DNA of 64,000 bases, from the NCBI GenBank assembly GCA_021295655.1, contig JAGWBX010000008.1, positions 13,453-77,452 of the forward strand. The letters are read 5' to 3'. Of the stretch, positions 24,811 to 33,168 are shown piece after piece. Source of the DNA: Candidatus Latescibacterota bacterium (GTDB lineage Bacteria > Latescibacterota > UBA2968 > GCA-2709665). The first letter of the stretch is position 1. The number at the start of each line of letters is the position of its first letter. Position numbers and translations under genes: made by a program. Below the pieces are notes generated by a model that made no database searches, was not told the origin of the DNA, and saw only the letters and a list, made by a program, of their open reading frames with translations.

Positions 24811-27096
24811 TCAACTCATCAACCGCCGCAGCCACGCTTTGCCCCGGCCCTCGCGCTTTTTGACCAGCATCACCGACGTCTTGGCGTAACGCCCCACCCG
24901 GTCCGGCACCTCGCCGAACAGAAGCTGCTGGAACAGGCCTGTATTCGCTGCGCCCATGACGATCAGGTCGAAATCCGCGCCCGCCCTCACAATGCCCGCC
25001 GGCACGGACCGGGAGCGGATCGCACGGCATTCAACTTCGCCCAGATTCGCGTCGCACAACGTCTGCTGCATCCACCCCATAGCCTCCTGTTCCCGCTCCG
25101 CGTCCGCATCTTCGGGGATGACGTAGCAGGCCGTCACACGGGAGCCGTAGGCCGCGACGATCGGCTCGAGCAACTCAACGGCGAACCGGGTATGGGGCCC
25201 GCCGGCAGTGGGCAGGAGGATGCGATCGAACCTGGCCCGGTCCTGCAGTTTGACCACCGCCACGTCGGCCGTGGCCCGGTTCACCACCCTGTCGAGCACC
25301 TCGCCGAAAATCCGTTCGCGCGTGGTCGTAAATCCCTTCCATCCAATCACCAGAAGTTCCGCGTGCTCATCCGAGACCGCCGAGAGAATGCCTTCGTCCA
25401 AACGGTGCGCCACACGGATGTCCGACACCATGCGCAGGTTCTGCTTCTGCGCGTGGGCCTGTGCCGTCCGCAGGAGGGGCATCCGGTGGTTGATGTACTT
25501 CATGCCTTCCTGGATGGGCAGCTGAATCGGTACCTCCACCGTCGTGTTCACGATCAGATCTCCGTTTTTCGCCTTTACCACGGGAATGGAGATATCCAGC
25601 AGAGACGCGATCGTATTCGGATTGGCCACGGGCACGAGAACCCTGTAAGGCGCGCGGGCGGTCTCGAGGGGAAGGGCGTCCAGCACGTGGGGCTCGGCCT
25701 CACCCGATTCTTTCCGGAAGTAGACGGTATACGCGAAAAACCCCGCCGTGATCCATCCCAGCGCGATGTACCAGGCCATTGGATCGAAACGGAACTGGTA
25801 GATCGCCAGGAGCATGTTCGATGCCGCGCCAAGCAGTGGCAGCCAGGGGAAAAGCGGCACTCTGTACCTGCGCTCGATTTCCGGCGCCCGGCGCCGCAGG
25901 ACGAGCAACGACAGGTTCACGAGCGTAAACGTAAGCAGGAACATCAGGCTTGCCGCGGACCCGACCACGTGGATGGGCAGGAGCAGCGCGATGCCCGTCA
26001 GAATCGCACCGGTGACCAGAATCGCAATGTGGGGGGTCCGCCTGTCGGAGTGAATCGAGGCCATCCCCGCCGGCAGCCACCGGTCCCTGCCCATGGAGAA
26101 AGCCACGCGGCTGGAGGCCAGCACGGTCGCGTTCAGCGCGGACATGGTTGACAGAAGCCCGCCGAAGACAATGGTTGCCACGCCGAATGCCGGCATGAAA
26201 CTGTCCGCAGCCTTCACAATCGCGGTTTCCTGATACCGACCCAGGAATTCCCACGACGTGGTGGCCTCGGGCTGGACCGCACCCAGCGAAACAAAGACAA
26301 TCAGCAGATAGACAACCACGGTCACGCCCAGGGAAATGAACGTGGCCTTCGGAATATTGATCTCGGGCTGTTTGATTTCTTCGGCAACCGTCGCAATGAG
26401 ATCGTACCCTTCAAAGGCGATAAACGTCAGCCCCATGGCCACGAGTACGCCCCCCAGTCCCTTCGGGAAGAAGGGGGAGAAACTCTTCGCAGCCTGTTCG
26501 GGGGCCGCGAAAATATGCGCCAGCCCGTACCAGACAAATACCAGAAGCACGAGAATCTTGGAGATGGTGATCACGTTCTCCGCCTTGCCCGTGACCTCCG
26601 TGCCGCGTACGTTCAACCAGACGAAGACGCTGCTGACGACCACCGTCACCAGTGCAACCGAAGGCTGAACGCCGGTTGTCGCCTGAATGGCGTGGCTGAC
26701 GTCCGGCAAGTACTTGTGGAAAAACTCCCAGAAGTAGCCGGCAAATCCCAGGGCGTAGAGACTGCACGCCACCGTATAGGCGAACCAGAGCATCCATCCG
26801 GACAGGAAACCCACGGGCCCGGGAAACGCCCTCTTGACGAAAGAATATCCACCGCCGGCCTCGGGAATCGCCGAGGCGAGTTCGGCATAGCAGAACGCCG
26901 TCATCAGGGTCACCAGGCCGTTGAGCGCAAACGCCAGGATCGACGCCGGACCCGCCTCGCCCGCGGCGATTCCGGTCAGCACGAAGATCCCCGCGCCGAT
27001 CATCGCGCCGATTCCGATCATCGACGCGTCGAAGCAACCCAGACTCCGGGCGAAGGTGACCCTGTTGGATTCCGGCGGAACGGAGGATACTGCCAC
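24811..27096 (-). CDS. APC-family amino-acid/cation permease with two UspA domains
   Basis: A 761-aa inner-membrane transporter. About 1-475 hold 12 or so hydrophobic segments with the first-helix motif MIGIGAMIGAGIFVLTGI, a family landmark. The C terminus carries two UspA-like nucleotide-binding folds, about 485-625 (YRVLVPVANPNT; LLVIGWKG) and 630-750 (ILLPTAGGPH; LIVMGAANTG). Such fusions regulate transport by ATP or stress signals. It could import amino acids or cations. It probably shares a transcript with the TIM-barrel isomerase (77 bp upstream) and ceramidase-like gene (42 bp downstream). Confidence 0.9.
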   Translation of the reverse strand: MAVSSVPPESNRVTFARSLGCFDASMIGIGAMIGAGIFVLTGIAAGEAGPASILAFALNGLVTLMTAFCYAELASAIPEAGGGYSFVKRAFPGPVGFLSGWMLWFAYTVACSLYALGFAGYFWEFFHKYLPDVSHAIQATTGVQPSVALVTVVVSSVFVWLNVRGTEVTGKAENVITISKILVLLVFVWYGLAHIFAAPEQAAKSFSPFFPKGLGGVLVAMGLTFIAFEGYDLIATVAEEIKQPEINIPKATFISLGVTVVVYLLIVFVSLGAVQPEATTSWEFLGRYQETAIVKAADSFMPAFGVATIVFGGLLSTMSALNATVLASSRVAFSMGRDRWLPAGMASIHSDRRTPHIAILVTGAILTGIALLLPIHVVGSAASLMFLLTFTLVNLSLLVLRRRAPEIERRYRVPLFPWLPLLGAASNMLLAIYQFRFDPMAWYIALGWITAGFFAYTVYFRKESGEAEPHVLDALPLETARAPYRVLVPVANPNTIASLLDISIPVVKAKNGDLIVNTTVEVPIQLPIQEGMKYINHRMPLLRTAQAHAQKQNLRMVSDIRVAHRLDEGILSAVSDEHAELLVIGWKGFTTTRERIFGEVLDRVVNRATADVAVVKLQDRARFDRILLPTAGGPHTRFAVELLEPIVAAYGSRVTACYVIPEDADAEREQEAMGWMQQTLCDANLGEVECRAIRSRSVPAGIVRAGADFDLIVMGAANTGLFQQLLFGEVPDRVGRYAKTSVMLVKKREGRGKAWLRRLMS

Positions 27097-27173
27097 TGGG
27101 ACCTCGACCTGGAAATCAAAAAGAACAGGGGCGCGTCAACTGCACCCCTGGTGGTATTCGCCCGCGTTGATGC

Positions 27174-28181
27174 TTACGACGCGGGATTGGAGATATCCTC
27201 GTAGCCTGTCAGACGGTAGTCGTACTCCAGGTAATCCAGGAGGCGGCAGAGGCTGCGAAATGCCACGCCGAACCCGTCCACCCCGCTCACGCCGCCGAAC
27301 TGGCCGCCGCCCTTCACGTGCGGCTCCAGATCCACGAATACGCCCGGCACACCCAGCGGTGACAGGCGCTCGTGAATCTCAGGCACCAGCGTCCGGAAAT
27401 CCCGCAGCACCTGCTCGTGGCCGGAATCGCCCCGGTCCACGGGGATGAACCGGGTCAATCCCCGCTCCCCGGCCGCATCCAGCATGGCCTGGTTCGAGGG
27501 ATTGTTGAAACCCTTGATGTGTATCCATCCCACGCCGGGTTTCATCTTGACGTAGTGCTCGTATGCGCTGTCCGGGGTGTGACCGCTGGACTCCATGTTC
27601 CCCACGTCCGGAATAATGCAGACGTACGGACTGTTGATTTTCTCGAAAAGTGCGATCAACGTGTCGCCGTCCCCGCCAATCAAATCGGCCTCCACCTCCA
27701 TGCCGTAGACCACCCCTGCCGAAGCGCACTTTTCGACAATTGCTCCGAGTTGATCCGCCGCCTGGTCCAGGTACGGCCACGGGTCCTCCCCGTGTGGATG
27801 GTAATAGCTGAAGCCCCGGAGCAGCCTGGTATCGAAGGCGTGCGCCAGATCGATCGCCCGCTGAACGTCATTCATCAGATAGGACTCAAAGGGGACGAAG
27901 CGATTCTGCGTGCCGTCGTCCTCATCCACGAGCTTGACCTTGCCCAGCGGAGAGCCTACGCTGGAGACGTTGACGTCAAACGCCTTGTGGAGATCCTGGA
28001 GCCGTTGTACTTCCTCGTCCGACAGCTCCATGACGTTTTTAACGCCATCGCCGAGATCGATAAACCGGATGGTGTAATACGACAGCCCGAGGGACGACAT
28101 CATCGTCAGCTGTTCTTCGGCCCTTTTGCTCACCGGACCCTCATCCGCAAAACCGGACAGAATGACTTCGTGTTCAGCCAT
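27174..28181 (-). CDS. Sugar phosphate isomerase/epimerase (xylose-isomerase-like TIM barrel)
   Basis: A 335-aa AP-endonuclease-family-2/xylose-isomerase-like TIM barrel. Candidate metal ligands: YGMEVEADLIGG (about 170), ICIIPDVGNME (about 207) and WIHIKGFN (about 240). These enzymes isomerise or epimerise sugars, inosose or keto acids. It starts 33 bp downstream of copy 2 of the 177-bp repeat. The gene order hints at shared sugar metabolism with the two Gfo/Idh enzymes. Confidence 0.85.
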   Translation of the reverse strand: MAEHEVILSGFADEGPVSKRAEEQLTMMSSLGLSYYTIRFIDLGDGVKNVMELSDEEVQRLQDLHKAFDVNVSSVGSPLGKVKLVDEDDGTQNRFVPFESYLMNDVQRAIDLAHAFDTRLLRGFSYYHPHGEDPWPYLDQAADQLGAIVEKCASAGVVYGMEVEADLIGGDGDTLIALFEKINSPYVCIIPDVGNMESSGHTPDSAYEHYVKMKPGVGWIHIKGFNNPSNQAMLDAAGERGLTRFIPVDRGDSGHEQVLRDFRTLVPEIHERLSPLGVPGVFVDLEPHVKGGGQFGGVSGVDGFGVAFRSLCRLLDYLEYDYRLTGYEDISNPAS

Positions 28182-28213
28182 AACGGTATACCTCTAACAT
28201 GGATTCGTTTTTT

Positions 28214-28391
28214 TTCCGGGACGTAAAATCGAATACAGGCAAGTGGATAAAGGTGATTTGACGGCTGATTACCAGAATACACCAGGTCACTGGACGTGAG
28301 CTGAAAAAATGTCGTTCTTGACGACCGTTGCGCCCCGTTTCAGTGGTTTTCGTCGCGTCGACGGGTTGCTGTTTTTTTGAATTGGGGCTAA
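28214..28391. repeat. 177-bp dispersed repeat, copy 2
   Basis: Matches 23321-23497 over its whole length with about one indel and scattered substitutions. It lies 32 bp upstream of the TIM-barrel isomerase start. Both copies share the same orientation relative to the downstream minus gene, so a regulatory role is possible. Confidence 0.8.
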
Positions 28392-28520
28392 TGTATGGAA
28401 ATGGATCAGACAACCGCTCTCCTGGAAAACGAGCCGGTTGCCGCGCCGTCCGGTGGCTCAGCGGGTGCATCCGACGTAAGCCCTCCGAATCTCATTTTCA
28501 ATTTCTACGTCTCACGTCCC

Positions 28521-28661
28521 TAGCAGCCCGTTGAAAAAGTCCATCCGGACTACGTCCGGCCCTTGTGGCCGAACACCTGCGTTGCGCTCCCTTGCCGAAT
28601 CCCGCGATTCGACGCGGTCGCGCGCCTTGCCTTCGGCAGCGACTTTTTCAACGGACTGCTA
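28521..28661. mobile_element. MITE-like element with terminal inverted repeats
   Basis: TAGCAGCCCGTTGAAAAAGTC at 28521-28541 is the near-perfect inverse of 28641-28661 (one or two mismatches), framing about 140 bp without a gene. An internal CCGGAC/GTCCGG stem sits at about 28545-28558. A truncated relative lies at 32241-32361. I infer a non-autonomous element moved by a transposase elsewhere. Confidence 0.65.
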
Positions 28662-28670
28662 GACGTTACG

Positions 28671-29378
28671 CTACACGGACAACTCCGGTGTGATCAGGTC
28701 CGGCGTGAGGTGAGCCACGAGACTCAGATAACGGACCTGCACCCATCCCTTGCCATTGAAGTCCAGCCGGCTGATGGCCGTATTGGGATTCTCGAAATAA
28801 ATGCTGTCCGGCATTCCGGCGAACACGGCATGGAGCAGATCGTTGGCGAATCCGCCGTGGCACACCAGTCCGATCCGCTCCCCTGTGCCCGCGAATCGTT
28901 CGTGCAGTACCGATGCTACCCTTCTCGCCCGCGCGCGCCACTCCGATTTGACTTCAGGAGGGCGGTTCCACCAGCCCGCCTCCGTGATCGTCTCGGGTAT
29001 TACAAATCCCGGGAACCGCGCCTCGATCTCGCTCCGGGTGAGGCCCGGATACCCCACCTCTCCCCGATCGTCCCCTTCATCCAGCCAGATCCCGCCCTCT
29101 TCGTGAATGTCGATCCAGATTTCGGGCCGGATCCCCAGCGCCTTTCCTGCGGGCGCCGCGGTCTGCATTGCCCGCAGCATCGGGCTCGAAAACAGCCGGT
29201 CGAATCGAAATCCGGGGCGGATTCCGTCTGCCCCGCCCGCGTCCGAGGCCAGATACCGGGCAAGCTGATTTGCCTGCGCTTCGCCGATTCCTGTCAATGG
29301 CGGATCGCACACCCGTTGACCGTCGCCTCCTGACGCGTTGTTCGACGACTGCCCATGCCGGATGATGTAGAGTTCCAT
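28671..29378 (-). CDS. Histidine phosphatase family protein
   Basis: A 235-aa phosphoglycerate-mutase-like phosphatase. The catalytic RHG (LYIIRHGQSSNN, about 2-13) and the late CHGGFAND (about 175) with the second catalytic His are present. A GlgB-like PhoE/CobC assignment is not possible from sequence. The ribosome site GGAAGGGA precedes the ATG. The inverted-repeat element ends 9 bp beyond its stop codon. It ends in TAG. Confidence 0.85.
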   Translation of the reverse strand: MELYIIRHGQSSNNASGGDGQRVCDPPLTGIGEAQANQLARYLASDAGGADGIRPGFRFDRLFSSPMLRAMQTAAPAGKALGIRPEIWIDIHEEGGIWLDEGDDRGEVGYPGLTRSEIEARFPGFVIPETITEAGWWNRPPEVKSEWRARARRVASVLHERFAGTGERIGLVCHGGFANDLLHAVFAGMPDSIYFENPNTAISRLDFNGKGWVQVRYLSLVAHLTPDLITPELSV

Positions 29379-29488
29379 TTATTCCCTTCCGGGCGAAAAA
29401 AAGCCCGGCAACGGCGCCGGAGTGGGAATCCTTATACGGAAGGACGGATGATACCACATTCGGTAAGGGCAATCAAGCCATTTCTGGC

Positions 29489-29884
29489 CTAATCGGATAC
29501 GGGATCGAACGTAGCCACGTTCCGGAGTCCGCCAACGCTTTCCCTGGCTTCGAATTCCACGGTCAACGTCACGCGCCGCACCGCGCCGGGTTCCATATCT
29601 CCTTCCAGTCGCTTCGATGCCTGTCCTACCGTATCATTCTGATCGTCCACCAGCCGCCAGGTCAGCACAAACGGTTCGTCGATAGGAACGTCTCCAACGT
29701 GGACCACGTCCGCGTCAATCCGCACCGCGACAATCCGGGGCGGGTCGCCCTGATCGTACACCGGTTGCGCGGCCAGATTCGTTATGGACAGCATATTCGA
29801 CAGTTCTTCGGCCTGCAAACCCTTTGGATTTCTCCCGCACCCCGCCATTACAGCCAAAACAGCAAGACATATCGCCATTCGCAT
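29489..29884 (-). CDS. Putative lipoprotein
   Basis: A 131-aa protein with a short signal peptide and lipobox-like cysteine (ICLAVLAVMAGC, Cys at about 16), then a compact domain with alternating hydrophobic strands (IVAVRIDADVVHVGDV). I start at the ATG at 29884, with AAGGGA upstream, 11 bp after the uppP stop; an in-frame longer reading covers uppP. I do not recognise the domain; it is a beta-sandwich-like fold. Envelope role inferred. Confidence 0.65.
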   Translation of the reverse strand: MRMAICLAVLAVMAGCGRNPKGLQAEELSNMLSITNLAAQPVYDQGDPPRIVAVRIDADVVHVGDVPIDEPFVLTWRLVDDQNDTVGQASKRLEGDMEPGAVRRVTLTVEFEARESVGGLRNVATFDPVSD

Positions 29885-29895
29885 AAAGCGTCCCT

Positions 29896-30690
29896 TCACG
29901 AACCCAGCCAGAAGAATGTCAACGCCGTGAATCCAATTGCCCAGCAATAGTATGAAAACCGGTCCAGCCTGCCGCCCCGCAGCAGGGCGAACAGCCATCG
30001 GATCGCAACCGCACCTGAAACGAACGCGGCAACCAGACCGATCAACAGGGGTGCGACGACGTTCCAGTCGGGCGGATCCGCAATCAGGTCGCCCGCCTTT
30101 AATGCGGTTGCGCCGAGAATCACGGGAATCGAGAGCAGGAACGAAAAGGACGCCGCCTCCCTGCCGTCAACGCCGCGCCACAACCCCGCGCAGATCGTCA
30201 TACCGGAGCGTGAGATCCCGGGCAGTATCGCAAGCGCCTGCGCAAGCCCGATCAGCAGCGCGTCGCCGAACCCGATTTCCTCCCGGCGCCCCGTAACGAA
30301 TCGGGTGCTCCACAACACGATTCCCGTTGCGACGAGGCATCCCGCCGCCGCGGCGGGACTCTGGAACGCCAGTGTCAGATAGTCCTCAAAAAAAAAGCCG
30401 ATGGCACCGGCCGGTATTGTGCCGACCAGCAGCAGCACCACCATTCGCCAGGACGCGGGGTCCCGCCGGACACAGCCTGTTGCCAGTCCCCTTATCCGGC
30501 CTCCAAGTACCGTGAGTACGGCAAGCAACGTGCCGAAGTGGACGATTACCTCGAACACCAGGTCGCCCGGCTGCAGGCCCAGCAACGCCTGCCCCAGCAC
30601 GAGATGCCCGGAACTGCTCACCGGCAGGAACTCGGACAATCCCTGCACCAGTCCGAGAAGGACTGCCTCATGGACCGTCACTTCGATCAC
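29896..30690 (-). CDS. uppP: Undecaprenyl-diphosphatase UppP/BacA
   Basis: A 264-aa inner-membrane enzyme that removes a phosphate from undecaprenyl pyrophosphate to recycle the lipid carrier for peptidoglycan, LPS and teichoic-type polymers. The signatures are SEFLPVSSSGHL (about 19-30) with catalytic Glu/Ser and PGISRSG (about 160-166). Eight or so hydrophobic segments and a usual 260-280 aa length fit. The downstream lipoprotein gene is only 11 bp away. Confidence 0.95.
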   Translation of the reverse strand: MIEVTVHEAVLLGLVQGLSEFLPVSSSGHLVLGQALLGLQPGDLVFEVIVHFGTLLAVLTVLGGRIRGLATGCVRRDPASWRMVVLLLVGTIPAGAIGFFFEDYLTLAFQSPAAAAGCLVATGIVLWSTRFVTGRREEIGFGDALLIGLAQALAILPGISRSGMTICAGLWRGVDGREAASFSFLLSIPVILGATALKAGDLIADPPDWNVVAPLLIGLVAAFVSGAVAIRWLFALLRGGRLDRFSYYCWAIGFTALTFFWLGS

Positions 30691-30759
30691 TCTCCGATCA
30701 CGACGATGGACGACGTTGCGCTGAATAAGTCACAATAAAAATAAGCCTTAACGGCCCTT

Positions 30760-31025
30760 CCGGCAAACAGAAACGTCCCGCTACGGAGACAGGAGATCCC
30801 TTGTCAGCCTGGCGCCTGCCTGTGCCGGACACGGCAGACAGGGCCTCCTCTGGATGACAGTCCGAGCCGACGGATGGCCGACACACTTCGACAACGGCTA
30901 CCGCAAAGCATGTCATTCTGAGCGGAGCGAAGAATCTCCCGTCTTCTCGGCCTGAGGAAGCCTTCACCAGCCCGTATGCGCGGACGCGTGGTTTCCCTTG
31001 CGGCATCCTCAGGATGACAGGTTTA
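30760..31025. repeat. Composite repeat, inverted relative of 1-546
   Basis: Read in reverse this repeats modules of 1-546: TCATCCTGAGGA (end near 31020), GACGGGAGATTCTTCG, TCAGAATGACATG, TTTGCGGTA, the CCCTGTCTGCCGTGTCCGGC block and the GGATCT end. The order is the same, with insertions. It abuts a truncated HAD gene. No gene within. Confidence 0.7.
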
Positions 31026-31235
31026 TCACACGTGGGCAGGCAGGCGAACCATGGAGGCGATACTGCGTGCGCCGGCCACGGTAAAGAGCAGCCCCTGATC
31101 CAACATGGCATTGAGGGTATCCTTGCTATACTGTGACAGCGACGTATCGTTGCCCAACAGCGTGCCGTCCAGATCGGAGACGTAGAGGGTGGAAACGTCG
31201 GGCTTCAAGATATCTCCCTCCGCGTCATCACCCAT
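31026..31235 (-). pseudogene. Truncated Cof-type HAD hydrolase
   Basis: Only about 69 codons remain: LYVSDLDGTLLGNDTSLS carries the nucleophile Asp of Cof-type HAD phosphatases, followed by SKDTLNAMLDQGLLFTVAGAR, the usual next helix and strand. The frame then ends within the repeat at its 3' side (VRLPAHV), where the rest of the fold should be. I infer truncation at the junction with the composite repeat. The start used is the internal ATG at 31235. Confidence 0.7.
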
Positions 31236-31523
31236 ACCGGTCGCAACCGGACTAATCACGACCAAGACGATGTTACGTAGTAATCGGTCATGCAAGACCG
31301 CGTTCAACCAGTTTGGTCTAAGTGACGTTCTGCATCGAAGAGGTCCAATATGTCGGCTTCTCGCGGAATGCGAGCCTCAGACCATACGCCCTTCCCTTGA
31401 CAATCGATCATTGACTCGAAATTCAATGAATGATAATTTGTGCATTTCGCGCCGAAGCCTTACTGTGAGTCTTCAAATGTACCCTTGAATTAAGGCGCGT
31501 CTGTCAGCTCGGAGTCTATTGAA
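31236..31523. other. Gene-free spacer
   Basis: I see no gene, RNA or repeat in this 288-bp A/T-richer stretch, apart from possible promoter sequence for the following NUDIX gene. Confidence 0.4.
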
Positions 31524-32015
31524 ATGATTGAACCACTGTTTCGCAAGTGCCTTTTCCCTCTCGCGAGGGCCTATTGGAGGACGTTTCGCCCAAGGACGTT
31601 TGGTGTAAAGGGCGTTGTTCCAGGGCCTAATGACGATCGGCAAGTCCTGCTGATCCGAAACACATACGGCGACCTGGCGCTCTGGAATCTTGCCGGCGGG
31701 GGCTACCGCCCGTAGCGGGAAGCGCCCGAAAACGCAATTGCACGGGAAATCAGAGAAGAACTGTCTCTCACGACATACAAAACGGAAAGATTGGGCGAGT
31801 ACCGGACGAATGCGGAAGGAAAGCGTGACACAGTGACCATATTTCTCTGCCGGATAACTTCAGATCACGTGAACGCCAATTCCGAAATCGCCGAAGTCAG
31901 ATGGGTTTCGGTGGATGATCTGGAACGCCTTCGAAACATCGCCAGAGTAGCCCTCCATGGCATTGAACTTTATACTCAGTCGCTCAATCAACAACAGGGA
32001 GACTGTCAAAGATAG
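31524..32015 (+). pseudogene. NUDIX hydrolase interrupted by an in-frame TAG
   Basis: The frame from 31524 has 63 codons, TAG at 31713-31715, then continues open in the same frame to 32015 (163 codons total). The two parts form one NUDIX domain: GGGYRP, stop, REAPENAIAREIREELSL is the GX5EX7REUXEEXGU box, with the stop at a variable position. The rest (TIFLCRITSD; AEVRWVSVDDL) is the usual C-terminal half. Without the stop this would be an intact nucleotide-diphosphate hydrolase of usual size. A point mutation or sequencing error is likeliest. Confidence 0.8.
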
Positions 32016-32532
32016 GGGCTATCGATCCGGCGAGGCGATTCTTGAGGCAGGTTTGCGGCTCGAGAGTATATCGAAAGGCTCTGGTCTGAATAGGCTCGCC
32101 AGTTGCCAGTATGCGGTTCACGGATTCCTGAGAATTGTAAACGGATTCGCACCCATCGAGGAATTTTAATCCAATAAGAGACTGCCAGGCACGTTTTACG
32201 TGGCTTTTGCGCCAAAAGCGCATTGACATTTCGAATCTCTTGGCCGAATTACTGCGTTGCGCTCCCTCGCCGAATCCCCGGAGTCGACTCGGTCGTGCGC
32301 CTTGTCTTCGGCCACGATGGCTCGGCCTCGCCTACAGAGCGACTTTATCAACGGACTGCTAAGGTTTGAAACGGCGTGGGTGATTTTGCCGGTATGGCAA
32401 GGTGTCGGGCAACCTGCCTGGCATCGCCAGCCGCCATTGTCGACTCCGAACAATCCAAGAGAGTCGAATTCCTGACGCGGTGTCCACAAATGCTGCCATC
32501 GGCAGGCGCCAACCACTGTATCCGTCGTTCAT
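32016..32532. repeat. Gene-free stretch with truncated repeat
   Basis: No gene. A partial copy of the inverted-repeat element (32241-32361) is present; the remainder has no clear feature. Confidence 0.5.
32241..32361. mobile_element. Truncated copy of the MITE-like element
   Basis: TGGCCGAA, TGCGTTGCGCTCCCT, GCCGAATCCC and the terminal ACGGACTGCTA match 28566-28661, but the left inverted end is missing and about 20 bp of extra sequence sits before the right end. Degraded relative of the element at 28521. Confidence 0.65.
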
Positions 32533-33093
32533 TCAAGAAGACCTCCCAAGTTTCGGCATCCGGCTTATAACATACTGTTTTACTTTCTCATACACGTGTT
32601 CCACATCTCCGCTGGCATCGACGTAGCGTACCTCCGGACGACTGAGGTCTTGAAGGTATTCCCAGATTTCGCGGACCTTCCGCTCATCCCTGAAGTATGC
32701 CGGAGGGGCGTACATACCGGGCATTGCCCTGTGCCGCGCCTCGAGCCGCTCCTTACACTTTGCATGGGAACAACGGAGAATGACGGGCAGGAACAAAGTC
32801 TGCGGATGCCGTTTCAGAATTGCGTCCAATTGCCGCCAATGGAATTCCCATCCCAGTGACATATCCAGCACAACCGAAGCCCCGGATTCAACGAACTCCT
32901 CGCAAAGGCGGAAGAGTACGTCGTAGGCGATCCGGTACGTGTCAACCTCGCCGTCCTTGATTCCCCGCGAGCCATCGATCGTTCGGCCGATGGTATCCGA
33001 ACTCAGGCAGGGAAGATTGAACGCTCTGGAAAGTCTCCTGCATATTGTCGTCTTCCCGGCGCCAGGGAATCCGCCTATTGCAATCAGTGCCAT
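32533..33093 (-). CDS. AAA-family P-loop kinase-like ATPase
   Basis: A 186-aa P-loop protein with Walker A GGFPGAGKTT at about 6-15, VVLDMSLGW near 75 as Walker-B-like strand, and an Arg-rich RLEARHRAM lid segment near 117. The family (AAA_33; zeta-toxin-like/kinase fold) includes nucleotide or sugar kinases, polynucleotide kinases and antibiotic phosphotransferases. No antitoxin gene is next to it, so toxin is unlikely. The substrate is unknown. It is 75 bp before the next gene's end. Confidence 0.8.
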   Translation of the reverse strand: MALIAIGGFPGAGKTTICRRLSRAFNLPCLSSDTIGRTIDGSRGIKDGEVDTYRIAYDVLFRLCEEFVESGASVVLDMSLGWEFHWRQLDAILKRHPQTLFLPVILRCSHAKCKERLEARHRAMPGMYAPPAYFRDERKVREIWEYLQDLSRPEVRYVDASGDVEHVYEKVKQYVISRMPKLGRSS

Positions 33094-33168
33094 CCGATGT
33101 TCTCAGGCCGGGAGGTGAGGCGCTGAATTCGATTCAGGAACCGCGTGGTGCGGCAGTTTATTCTGAGT

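Larger units (their letters stand above)
28182..28670. repeat. Intergenic region with two repeat elements
   Basis: No gene. It holds copy 2 of the 177-bp repeat (28214-28391) and a terminal-inverted-repeat element (28521-28661). The stretch between them (28392-28520) has no recognised feature. Confidence 0.6.

Noticed and set aside
23344..26151. Long plus-strand ORFs at 23344-24783 and 24784-26151
   Set aside because: Antisense shadows of the ceramidase-like and APC-UspA genes; no domain recognisable.
31713..31715. TAG as pyrrolysine or other recoding in the NUDIX gene
   Set aside because: Several intact genes in the window end in TAG, no pyl genes or methylamine methyltransferase needing pyrrolysine are present, and the codon position is not catalytic.
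32533..33093. Zeta-toxin of a toxin-antitoxin pair
   Set aside because: The P-loop fold fits, but there is no adjacent small antitoxin gene and the segment beyond Walker A is not toxin-like.
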